NCBI GenBank assembly: GCA_030157745.1
Contig: JAOAUE010000021.1
Coordinates: 1 to 11,021 of the forward strand
Origin: Minisyncoccota bacterium
Lineage (GTDB): Bacteria > Patescibacteriota > Minisyncoccia > Phycocordibacterales > UBA9973
Length of the DNA: 11,021 nt
Reading direction: 5' to 3'
Shown here: positions 5,603 through 11,021 of the stretch, one piece after another
How positions within the stretch are numbered: position 1 is the first letter of the stretch
Layout: each line of letters begins with the position of its first letter
Program-made: the position numbers and the translations under genes
Notes under the pieces: generated by a model
What the model saw: only the letters and a program-made list of their open reading frames with translations
Databases searched by the model: none
Told to the model about the DNA's origin: nothing

Positions 5603-6763
5603 TTACGGCATCAATTGCTTGAAAAAGTTTTTGAGTACTGAAAGGAGTCCTTCATTTTCTGTTTTTGAAGAAACTTTTGATCCTGATTTGGTTTTATCAA
5701 ACTGTGAGACTGCCAAAGCATACGCTACTAGAAGTTGTTGGTCTTTGACAGGGCCTTTGGAACTTGGAAATTCTACGAAACCTCTTCGCACTGGGATCTT
5801 GAGCATTGTCTTGGCGACGTTTTCTATGTTGTTGATTTGAGCGCCACCACCGACAAGCACTGCCCCAGCAGGCAAGAGTCCACTGCGTCCAATTTTTTTA
5901 AAATATTTATCGATAAGTTCAAATATATCAGAGAGTCTAGCTTCGACTATCTCTTCAATTTTCTTTTTGGGAACACTTTGGAAGCTGACAACACCAAGCT
6001 TGATACTTTCTGCTTCTTCTGGAGTTATACGCAAGCCGAGAGCCAAGTCTTTGGTGATATTGAGAGATCCGATGTCAAAGACATGGACAGAGATCAGAGT
6101 GTTATTTTCAAAAACTGCAACCGAGACTGTTTCTTCTCCGATATCTATAAGAGCGCAACCGAAGTTTTTTTGTAAATCAGTCAAAAGGAGCGATTGAGTA
6201 GCTATAGGGTTGGCAGTAAAGCCCAAGACTTTTATGCCCGCATCACCGAAGACTCCTAGTAAATCATCTAGATGTTGAGCAAAACAGGTGATAAATAAAG
6301 TTCTGACTTCAAGCTTTAGCCCACTGATACCTTCTGGTCTGACAGGGAACTCTTTGCCATCAATCTTGAAAGATACAGGATAAGCATGAAGCATGACTTT
6401 GTTTTTGAGATCTAGACCAGACTCTCCATCACTGATAGCTTTTTCTATATCGACTTTGCCTATTACTGCGTCGGCTCTAGAGACAACAGAGCTACCGACA
6501 CTATAAGATGAATCAATACCAACTCCACCGATTGCAATACTTGCTTGCTTGATCTTGATACCGCTTTGAGTTTGCGCATCTCTGAGCGCCTTTTTGAGAC
6601 TAACCAAAACATCATCACGAGAAACTATATACCCGTGTCTAACTCCTACAGTGTTTGAAATACCGAAACCAAGCATTTTGGTACCTTCAGCTGTTTCTTC
6701 ACATACAACTACTCTTGTATTTTTTGTACCGATATCAATACCAACTGAAATGTTTTGCTTCAT
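5603..6763 (-). CDS. ftsA: Cell division protein FtsA
   Basis: This actin-fold ATP-binding protein tethers FtsZ filaments to the inner membrane and recruits later divisome proteins. Phosphate-1 motif GIDIGTKNTRV is at residues 8-18, phosphate-2 ALIDIGEETVSVAVF at about 204-218 and the adenosine motif VLVGGGAQI at 302-310. The extra 1C subdomain region lies between them (about 85-160). After a polar linker (about 355-370) comes the amphipathic helix GLLSVLKNFFKQLMP at the extreme C-terminus, the membrane-targeting sequence. The protein is 386 residues, a little shorter than the ~420 of E. coli. It begins 11 nt after ybeY ends, so it is probably co-transcribed, and has no Shine-Dalgarno. Confidence 0.95.
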   Translation of the reverse strand: MKQNISVGIDIGTKNTRVVVCEETAEGTKMLGFGISNTVGVRHGYIVSRDDVLVSLKKALRDAQTQSGIKIKQASIAIGGVGIDSSYSVGSSVVSRADAVIGKVDIEKAISDGESGLDLKNKVMLHAYPVSFKIDGKEFPVRPEGISGLKLEVRTLFITCFAQHLDDLLGVFGDAGIKVLGFTANPIATQSLLLTDLQKNFGCALIDIGEETVSVAVFENNTLISVHVFDIGSLNITKDLALGLRITPEEAESIKLGVVSFQSVPKKKIEEIVEARLSDIFELIDKYFKKIGRSGLLPAGAVLVGGGAQINNIENVAKTMLKIPVRRGFVEFPSSKGPVKDQQLLVAYALAVSQFDKTKSGSKVSSKTENEGLLSVLKNFFKQLMP

Positions 6764-6774
6764 CTTTTAAAAAT

Positions 6775-7164
6775 TTAAGAAAAGAGCTTTAGATATTTTT
6801 GCTCCATACTCTCCATTGTACTCCCATGTTCGAAACCTTTCAAATGAAGCATGCTGTGGATGACCAAAAATATCAAATACTTTTTGTAAGTCATCTCAAA
6901 ATTTTTGTATTCTTTTTTGATAGCAGAAATACACAAAACTATTTCGCCACTCTTTGGAGTGAGAGAAAAAGATAAAGTGTTGGGTATATAAGTTTTGTTA
7001 CGGTATTTTTTGTTTAGTGACTGGGCTGTTTTTTCGTCAACAAAAGCGATAGAGAGCTCATAACTTTTGCCCAAGACTTTTTCTTTCAAAGCCAAAAATG
7101 GCACGCGAGGGAGCGTGCCATTTTGTTTTGTTATAAAAAGACTTTGAGCTTTGAGTGTTGGCAT
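6775..7164 (-). CDS. ybeY: Endoribonuclease/rRNA maturation factor YbeY
   Basis: YbeY is a metal-dependent RNase involved in 16S rRNA 3'-end maturation and ribosome quality control. The metal-binding signature HGxLHLxGYDH appears as HSMLHLKGFEH, with H103, H107 and H113. The upstream conserved block NKKYRNKTYIPNTLSFSL (51-68) corresponds to N..YR....TDVLSF of the family, followed by GEIVLCIS (73-80). At 129 residues it is shorter than the usual ~150. The start is 3 nt after the rpsU stop, suggesting coupling to rpsU, and there is no Shine-Dalgarno near it. A terminator-like 12-bp hairpin lies inside the coding sequence at codons ~14-23. If the N-terminus were mispredicted, TTG codons at about 24 and 26 would start after it. 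Confidence 0.9.
   Translation of the reverse strand: MPTLKAQSLFITKQNGTLPRVPFLALKEKVLGKSYELSIAFVDEKTAQSLNKKYRNKTYIPNTLSFSLTPKSGEIVLCISAIKKEYKNFEMTYKKYLIFLVIHSMLHLKGFEHGSTMESMEQKYLKLFS
7094..7124 (-). terminator. Terminator-like hairpin inside ybeY
   Basis: The 12-bp arms AAAATGGCACGC (7095-7106) and GCGTGCCATTTT (7113-7124) are perfectly complementary around a 6-nt loop. In minus orientation the stem ends in TTTTT. It lies 43 nt after the rpsU stop and 40 nt inside ybeY. It has every sequence hallmark of an intrinsic terminator, so it may limit read-through from rpsU into ybeY-ftsA-ftsZ. Confidence 0.55.
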
Positions 7165-7167
7165 CGA

Positions 7168-7410
7168 TTATTTTGTATCTCTCGTTTCCATCTTTCCAAG
7201 CTTTTTTAGTTTCTCAACTTCTTTTCGGCGAGCAAGTTTTCGAAGGGCGATAGTTTTTTGAGATAACTTTGAAGTATCTCTTTGAGCATATCGATTACCT
7301 TTTACTTTTGGAATAATTCCAGATTCTTGGATTTTACGAGTAAAACGGCGAATCAAATTTGTCGCGTTTTCGTGGTCGTTTTTCTTTAGTTCTACATTTA
7401 TCATCGGCAT
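7168..7410 (-). CDS. rpsU: 30S ribosomal protein bS21
   Basis: bS21 is a small, very basic protein of the 30S platform near the 16S rRNA 3' end. The 80-residue product starts MPMINVELKKN and continues with LIRRFTRKIQESGII (residues about 19-33), the family's RRF.R..EK.G pattern. The Arg/Lys-rich tail has ALRKLARRKEVEKLKKLGK. I chose ATG 7410 over the longer frame start at 7446 because a strong promoter occupies 7418-7446: its -35 box covers the upstream ATG, and ATG 7410 falls 7 nt after the -10. The mRNA is therefore probably leaderless. ATG 7404 is a further in-frame option. ybeY follows 3 nt after the stop. Confidence 0.92.
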   Translation of the reverse strand: MPMINVELKKNDHENATNLIRRFTRKIQESGIIPKVKGNRYAQRDTSKLSQKTIALRKLARRKEVEKLKKLGKMETRDTK

Positions 7411-7417
7411 GGGGGAA

Positions 7418-7446
7418 ATACTACCACAAAGAAGCTTCTGGCGCAA
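7418..7446 (-). promoter_or_regulatory. rpsU promoter, leaderless arrangement
   Basis: Minus strand: -35 TTGCGC (7441-7446), 17-bp spacer, -10 TAGTAT (7418-7423) preceded by TGG. The ATG follows after only 7 nt (TTCCCCC). It sits in the 49-bp gap after the priA-like gene, so rpsU can be transcribed independently. Confidence 0.65.
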
Positions 7447-7459
7447 TATTTTGGCCTTT

Positions 7460-9322
7460 TTAAGATAGTCTAGCTGGATTTATCTCTATTTTGTAAGGAT
7501 AGCGCAAATCCATCAAGAAAGAGTTCAAAGCCTCACTGTTGTCAGCAAGATATGAGTTTGGGGCTTGAATTATCCAAACACACAAAACTTTCATACTTCC
7601 AGGGCTTATACGCCTAGGAGGAAGCATGGTGTTGTCGAGTTCTTCAAAAAAGAGTTTGATCTTTTGAGAAATAACTTCTACATGAGAAACTGGAACTGTT
7701 ACAGAGAGTTTGAGCAAAAGACCAAAGGGTGGATAGAGTAGGGCTTTTCTGTTTTCAATATCAGAATCGATGATCTCTTCTATCTTTTTTGTGGAGAGGA
7801 GTTTGGTAATAGGAAAGTCTGGTTTTTTGGTACAGAGAATCAAAGTATCTTTGGTTTTTTCGTTGAGCGTCATTATCAAACGCAAAACTTCTTCCACGAT
7901 AAACGGCGACGGAGTAGAAAGCAATCGATCAAAAAACGGTACAGCTACAAAATCAATATTTTTTATAAAGGGGAGCATCTTGGAAGTTCCAACCATAACA
8001 AAAAATTTCTTTTTTTGGATTTCAGCTATCAAAGATTCTGATTGTTTATCATCAAGCGACATATCATCGTCAATAGTGATGATATGTTCTTTGTCTATCA
8101 AAGCTTCCAATGCTTCTTTGATGCTCTCTGTACCTATCGCAACTGGTGTGATGTTCCAACTACCGCAATACTCACAATGGTGGTCAGCCGGGAGAGTGCT
8201 CGCACAGTGACTACAGACGAACATTCGTTCTTTTTCCATCGAAGAGTTAACCTTGTAGCGCAAAACTATAGGCAGTCCACAACTTGGGCAATCAACACTG
8301 GTTCCACAATCAGCACATCTAGATATAGGAGCTACGCCTTTACGGTTAGTGTACAAAAACAAACTTTTTTTGTTTTTTTGACAATATCTGACAAGTTCTA
8401 CTATTTCTGTTGGCAAAAGTGTCCTGAAGGGTTCGGTGTTTACTACAACAAGTTTCTCAGGGTTGAAGCTTCTAGCGAGATGCGTCATACCAGATTCAAC
8501 CAAAGTTTCAAATCTTGGCAAAACATCTCCATAAACAACTGATGTACCATAACTATCACATATAGAGCGCAAAACTACTCGCATATCAGCGCTATATCTA
8601 TCATGAGTTTTATATAGAGAGCTTGCTTCATCTTCTAAGACAAGAGTTTTTATATCTGTTCTAGGAACAAAAGCACTTTGCGGAGTTGTACATATAAATA
8701 GTGGCCTTTCAGAGCTTTTTATTTTTACCAAAGAGCTCTTTTGATCGCGTTTATTTTTTTTGCTATGCAAAATGACGCTATGAGCACTGATCCCTTTGGA
8801 CAAAATGCTAAACCAAGTCTCAGCAGAGCGGATAGTTGGTGCTACAAAAACAATACTCTTTTTTTCAGCAAAAGCGCTTCTTATGATTCTTTTATAATAG
8901 TCCGCCCTATCTGCAAAAGATCCATAACAAACACTGCTTGGAGCAAGTTCTTTTTTTTCTAGAGTTAAGTTCATCAAAACGCTTTGAAAAGTTTCTAAAA
9001 ACAATTCGTTGACCATAGTAGAGAGAAGGGCGCCAACAGGAGTTAGGGTTTTGACACTTGCGTCTTGCAAACCATTTATCAATGCTTCACCGAGAGGAGA
9101 AGGCCCGACGACTTTTTTTATTTTTTTGAGAGAAAATCTAGATTGTTTGATTTGGCTTTTAGACTCAATAAGAGAAGTGGAGGAAAAAACAATACCCGAG
9201 ATATTTTTTTTCCCAAGCGGTATTTCTACCAGCACTCCAGCAGAAAGCGCCTCTGAGCTATAGTAACTTAGCTCACTAAAAGGAATACCTCTAGAGATTG
9301 GGATAACAGATATGATATACAT
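7460..9322 (-). CDS. priA: PriA-like primosomal protein N' with degenerate helicase motifs
   Basis: PriA recognises stalled forks and D-loops and reloads the replicative helicase. The N-terminal 3'-DNA-binding domain is recognisable (VIPISRGIPF, then VEIPLGKKNISGIV at about 32-45). All eight zinc-ribbon cysteines are present: C336, C339, C345, C348, C370, C373, C383, C386. They follow TNRKGVAPISRC, and the conserved LLYPPFGLLLKL lies at 528-539. The ATPase parts are degenerate. The Walker A place (about 133-143) reads YGSFADRADYY with no GKT, the DEEH box reads LEDEAS (229-234), and the GRAGR arginine motif expected after about 480 is absent. The length of 620 is short (E. coli ~730). It is probably a structural or DNA-binding PriA derivative without helicase activity. 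The start is 50 bp from divergent mreB and has no Shine-Dalgarno. Confidence 0.88.
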   Translation of the reverse strand: MYIISVIPISRGIPFSELSYYSSEALSAGVLVEIPLGKKNISGIVFSSTSLIESKSQIKQSRFSLKKIKKVVGPSPLGEALINGLQDASVKTLTPVGALLSTMVNELFLETFQSVLMNLTLEKKELAPSSVCYGSFADRADYYKRIIRSAFAEKKSIVFVAPTIRSAETWFSILSKGISAHSVILHSKKNKRDQKSSLVKIKSSERPLFICTTPQSAFVPRTDIKTLVLEDEASSLYKTHDRYSADMRVVLRSICDSYGTSVVYGDVLPRFETLVESGMTHLARSFNPEKLVVVNTEPFRTLLPTEIVELVRYCQKNKKSLFLYTNRKGVAPISRCADCGTSVDCPSCGLPIVLRYKVNSSMEKERMFVCSHCASTLPADHHCEYCGSWNITPVAIGTESIKEALEALIDKEHIITIDDDMSLDDKQSESLIAEIQKKKFFVMVGTSKMLPFIKNIDFVAVPFFDRLLSTPSPFIVEEVLRLIMTLNEKTKDTLILCTKKPDFPITKLLSTKKIEEIIDSDIENRKALLYPPFGLLLKLSVTVPVSHVEVISQKIKLFFEELDNTMLPPRRISPGSMKVLCVWIIQAPNSYLADNSEALNSFLMDLRYPYKIEINPARLS

Positions 9323-9372
9323 GCTTTGTTTTTAAGCTAAAGATATAAGCTTATGATACTATTGTAAGCGTA
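9323..9372. promoter_or_regulatory. Divergent priA/mreB intergenic region with inverted repeat
   Basis: The 50-bp gap between two divergent starts must hold both promoters. It contains TAAGCT (9333-9338) and AGCTTA (9348-9353), an inverted repeat with a 9-nt AT spacer. Candidate -10 boxes for mreB are TATGAT (9352-9357) and TACTAT (9357-9362); no convincing -35 is seen. Leaders on both sides must be very short. Confidence 0.4.
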
Positions 9373-10392
9373 ATGTTTAAATTTCCTAGCTCCAAAAAAA
9401 TAGGGATTGACCTTGGGACCACAAATACCTTGGTTTTTGTGGGTGGTAGAGGCATTGTCTTAAATGAGCCCACAGTTGTTGCTATAAATCAAGCCACAAA
9501 AAAGGTCGTGGCTATAGGAACAGAAGCAAAAGCCATGCTTGGTAAAACCCCAGAGTCTATAGTCGTCTACAAACCCATGCAAGATGGAGCTATAGCAGAC
9601 TATCACGTGACCTTGGCGATGCTCAAATATTTTATAAGTAAAGCGCTAGGTAAGCACTCATTTTTAAAACCTGATGTACTTGTTTCTGTGCCAGCTGGTA
9701 TTAGTGGATCTGAGAGACGCGCTGTTATAGAAGCCACCGTAAAAGCTGGGGCAAAAAGCGCTGTTATTGTTAAAGAGCCTATATTGGCAGCACTCGGAGC
9801 AGGGGTTGCTATCAATGAACCGAAAGGACAAATGATCATAGATATCGGTGGCGGAACAACTGATGTAGCCGTAATATCACTAGGAGGAGTTGTGGCTTCT
9901 ACTTCAGTCAAATGCGCCGGCAACAAGATAGACAAAGCCATAGCCGAGTATTTACGCAAAAACTATTCTGTAGCAGTAGGAGAGCAAAGCGCGGAAGAGA
10001 TCAAGAAGACTCTTTGCTCAGCTTTGCCAATAAATCCAGATATAAAAGGTGAGATAAAAGGTCGCGACATCATTTCTGGATTGCCAAAGACAATCACTAT
10101 ATCTACAAATGAACTCGTCAAAGCTATAGACCAAGAGCTCAAGCAAATAGTCCGCGCCATCAAGGACGTCTTGCAACAAACTCCGCCAGAACTTGCTTCT
10201 GACATCATCGACAACAGTATTGTTATGACAGGTGGAACAAGTCAGCTCAAAAATCTGGACAAACTTATAGCCGGACAAACAGGAGTCTCTGTACGCGTAG
10301 CTGATGAGTCTCTGTATTGCGTAGTAAATGGGACAGGTATACTTCTAGAGCATTTGAGTGAGTACCAAAGATCTATTTTGGCCAAAAGATAA
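9373..10392 (+). CDS. mreB: Rod-shape-determining actin homologue MreB
   Basis: MreB forms membrane-associated filaments that direct lateral peptidoglycan synthesis. Phosphate-1 IGIDLGTTNT is at residues 10-19, VKEPILAALGAG (133-144) carries the catalytic Glu region, phosphate-2 IDIGGGTTDVAV is at 156-167 and the adenosine loop VMTGGTSQL at 284-292. The N-terminal MFKFPSSKK could be a short membrane-contacting tail. At 339 residues it has normal length. The usual GGDxxDEAI after phosphate-2 reads AGNKIDKAI (182-190), so one conserved Asp is Asn. No mreC, mreD or rodA follows; the next gene, 15 bp downstream, is a clamp-loader-like gene. There is no Shine-Dalgarno before the ATG. Confidence 0.96.
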   Translation: MFKFPSSKKIGIDLGTTNTLVFVGGRGIVLNEPTVVAINQATKKVVAIGTEAKAMLGKTPESIVVYKPMQDGAIADYHVTLAMLKYFISKALGKHSFLKPDVLVSVPAGISGSERRAVIEATVKAGAKSAVIVKEPILAALGAGVAINEPKGQMIIDIGGGTTDVAVISLGGVVASTSVKCAGNKIDKAIAEYLRKNYSVAVGEQSAEEIKKTLCSALPINPDIKGEIKGRDIISGLPKTITISTNELVKAIDQELKQIVRAIKDVLQQTPPELASDIIDNSIVMTGGTSQLKNLDKLIAGQTGVSVRVADESLYCVVNGTGILLEHLSEYQRSILAKR

Positions 10393-10407
10393 TATTTTAA
10401 AAAGTTT

Positions 10408-11021
10408 ATGTATCAAAAATTATTTTTTTATAAACCAGAGCAAGTTTTTTTGATTCAGGGAGATGAAAAAGTTTTTGCTTCTTTGGTAGAAGATGTTAGC
10501 AAAGAAGAAGTTTCGCTGGAGCAACAAAAGCTCTCACGCTTTACTATGGAAGACGCAAAAGGCTTGGTCACTTTTAACTTAGAAAGAGGAGAGAACTCTT
10601 GGTGCGTTATTTATTTTGATGTTTTTGTTCCTGACGCTGCCCAAGTGCTTCTGAAAACCTTGGAAGAGCCTAGAGAGGGTATATATATCGTTTTTGTTAC
10701 TCCGCACCCATATCTCATACCGCAAACTATCCGCTCTAGAGCACGCATTGTGCCTTCCGAAGGCCTTGCCTTCGGAGATACAGAAGGTGAGCCAAAATAT
10801 TTCGCTTCCAAAAAAGAAGTCAGTGAATATATAAAAGTCTTTGGAGATGAAGACATAGAGGCTTCTGACAGACGAGCGATGGCTACTGTTTTTTTGGATG
10901 CTCTGGAAAAGCACTTTCGAGGAGATAGAGAAAAAGCCAAATCAATCTACGAAGCCAAAGAAATGCTTTTCAAAGCCAACATGCCAACTAAGCAGGTCGT
11001 GGAGTTTGTAGTTGCTATGGT
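10408..11021 (+). CDS. holB: DNA polymerase III delta'-like clamp-loader subunit (3' end outside window)
   Basis: The frame is open from ATG 10408 to the window edge, 204 codons visible. Residues 77-88 read AAQVLLKTLEEP and 96-112 read FVTPHPYLIPQTIRSRA. These match the AA..LLK.LEEP and T......LPTI.SR segments of clamp-loader AAA+ subunits (delta' and gamma/tau). By family, such proteins help load the sliding clamp on DNA. The sequence before the LEEP block is only ~76 residues and has no Walker A, so the N-terminal half of the AAA+ domain is missing or highly reduced. A perfect 9-bp palindrome lies in the coding sequence right after SRARIV. It is probably co-transcribed with mreB (15 bp apart); no Shine-Dalgarno is seen. 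Confidence 0.75.
   Translation, partial: MYQKLFFYKPEQVFLIQGDEKVFASLVEDVSKEEVSLEQQKLSRFTMEDAKGLVTFNLERGENSWCVIYFDVFVPDAAQVLLKTLEEPREGIYIVFVTPHPYLIPQTIRSRARIVPSEGLAFGDTEGEPKYFASKKEVSEYIKVFGDEDIEASDRRAMATVFLDALEKHFRGDREKAKSIYEAKEMLFKANMPTKQVVEFVVAM
10756..10776. repeat. Perfect palindrome inside the delta'-like gene
   Basis: TCCGAAGGC-CTT-GCCTTCGGA has a 9-bp stem with a 3-nt loop. It is more GC-rich than the surrounding gene, and in frame it encodes part of PSEGLAFGD just after the SRA motif. It resembles small palindromic repeats that can insert in frame. No T-tract follows, so it is not a terminator. Confidence 0.5.

Noticed and set aside
7411..7446. An rpsU start at 7446, adding 12 residues (MRQKLLCGSISP).
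   Set aside because: The extension is unlike bS21 N-termini and lies on the promoter; the ATG at 7410 is 7 nt from the -10 box.
10579..10940. Minus-strand frames of ~110 residues near the right edge.
   Set aside because: They lie opposite the open delta'-like frame with the LEEP and SR motifs, which explains this stretch better.
1..11021. Recoding of UGA, as in some Patescibacteria (Gracilibacteria, Absconditabacteria).
   Set aside because: No gene has an in-frame TGA; the absence of TGA stops among about ten complete genes is compatible with simple rarity.

Overview
The window looks like a chromosome segment of a small, AT-rich bacterium, most likely a Patescibacteria/CPR (Parcubacteria-like) lineage. 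This is inferred from the short and diverged versions of universal proteins, the tight packing, the scarcity of Shine-Dalgarno sequences, promoters placed directly against start codons, and small palindromic repeats. No taxonomic search was possible. The standard code fits: every complete CDS ends in TAA or TAG and no gene needs UGA read-through.

Layout. (1) Positions 1-1800 are accessory. The 3' part of a large serine recombinase runs antisense into a tRNA-Glu(UUC) gene. A broken tRNA-Glu 5' copy with a palindromic insert follows, then a palindrome cluster, an orphan gene, a tRNA-Val(GAC) 5' fragment and an intact tRNA-Val. (2) Positions 1870-4340 hold single-gene units: a DUF502-like membrane protein, a possible tiny ORF with its own terminator, a thioredoxin-reductase-like flavoprotein (minus strand) and an orphan 140-residue protein. 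Promoters and hairpin terminators are readable. (3) Positions 4340-9322 are a minus-strand block read priA-like, rpsU (bS21), ybeY, ftsA, ftsZ. It links replication restart, ribosome function, RNA processing and cell division. (4) Diverging from it, mreB and a delta-prime-like DNA polymerase III clamp-loader gene run rightwards off the window edge.

How the genes work together. FtsA anchors FtsZ to the membrane: FtsA has a C-terminal amphipathic helix and FtsZ a C-terminal IPAFLRR peptide. MreB, another actin-fold filament, starts 50 bp from priA in the opposite direction. The clamp-loader-like gene 15 bp behind mreB and the PriA relative put replication genes on both sides of this divergent region. 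rpsU has a strong promoter of its own, and a terminator-like hairpin lies just inside ybeY, so bS21 may be expressed well above the cell-division genes downstream.

Most unusual points: a PriA relative that keeps all eight zinc-binding cysteines but has lost recognisable helicase ATPase motifs; the perfect 12-bp terminator-like hairpin within the ybeY coding sequence; apparent leaderless transcripts for trxB and rpsU; and 5' tRNA fragments upstream of both intact tRNA genes, one split by a palindromic element. I found no CRISPR array, recognisable defence system or complete mobile element.
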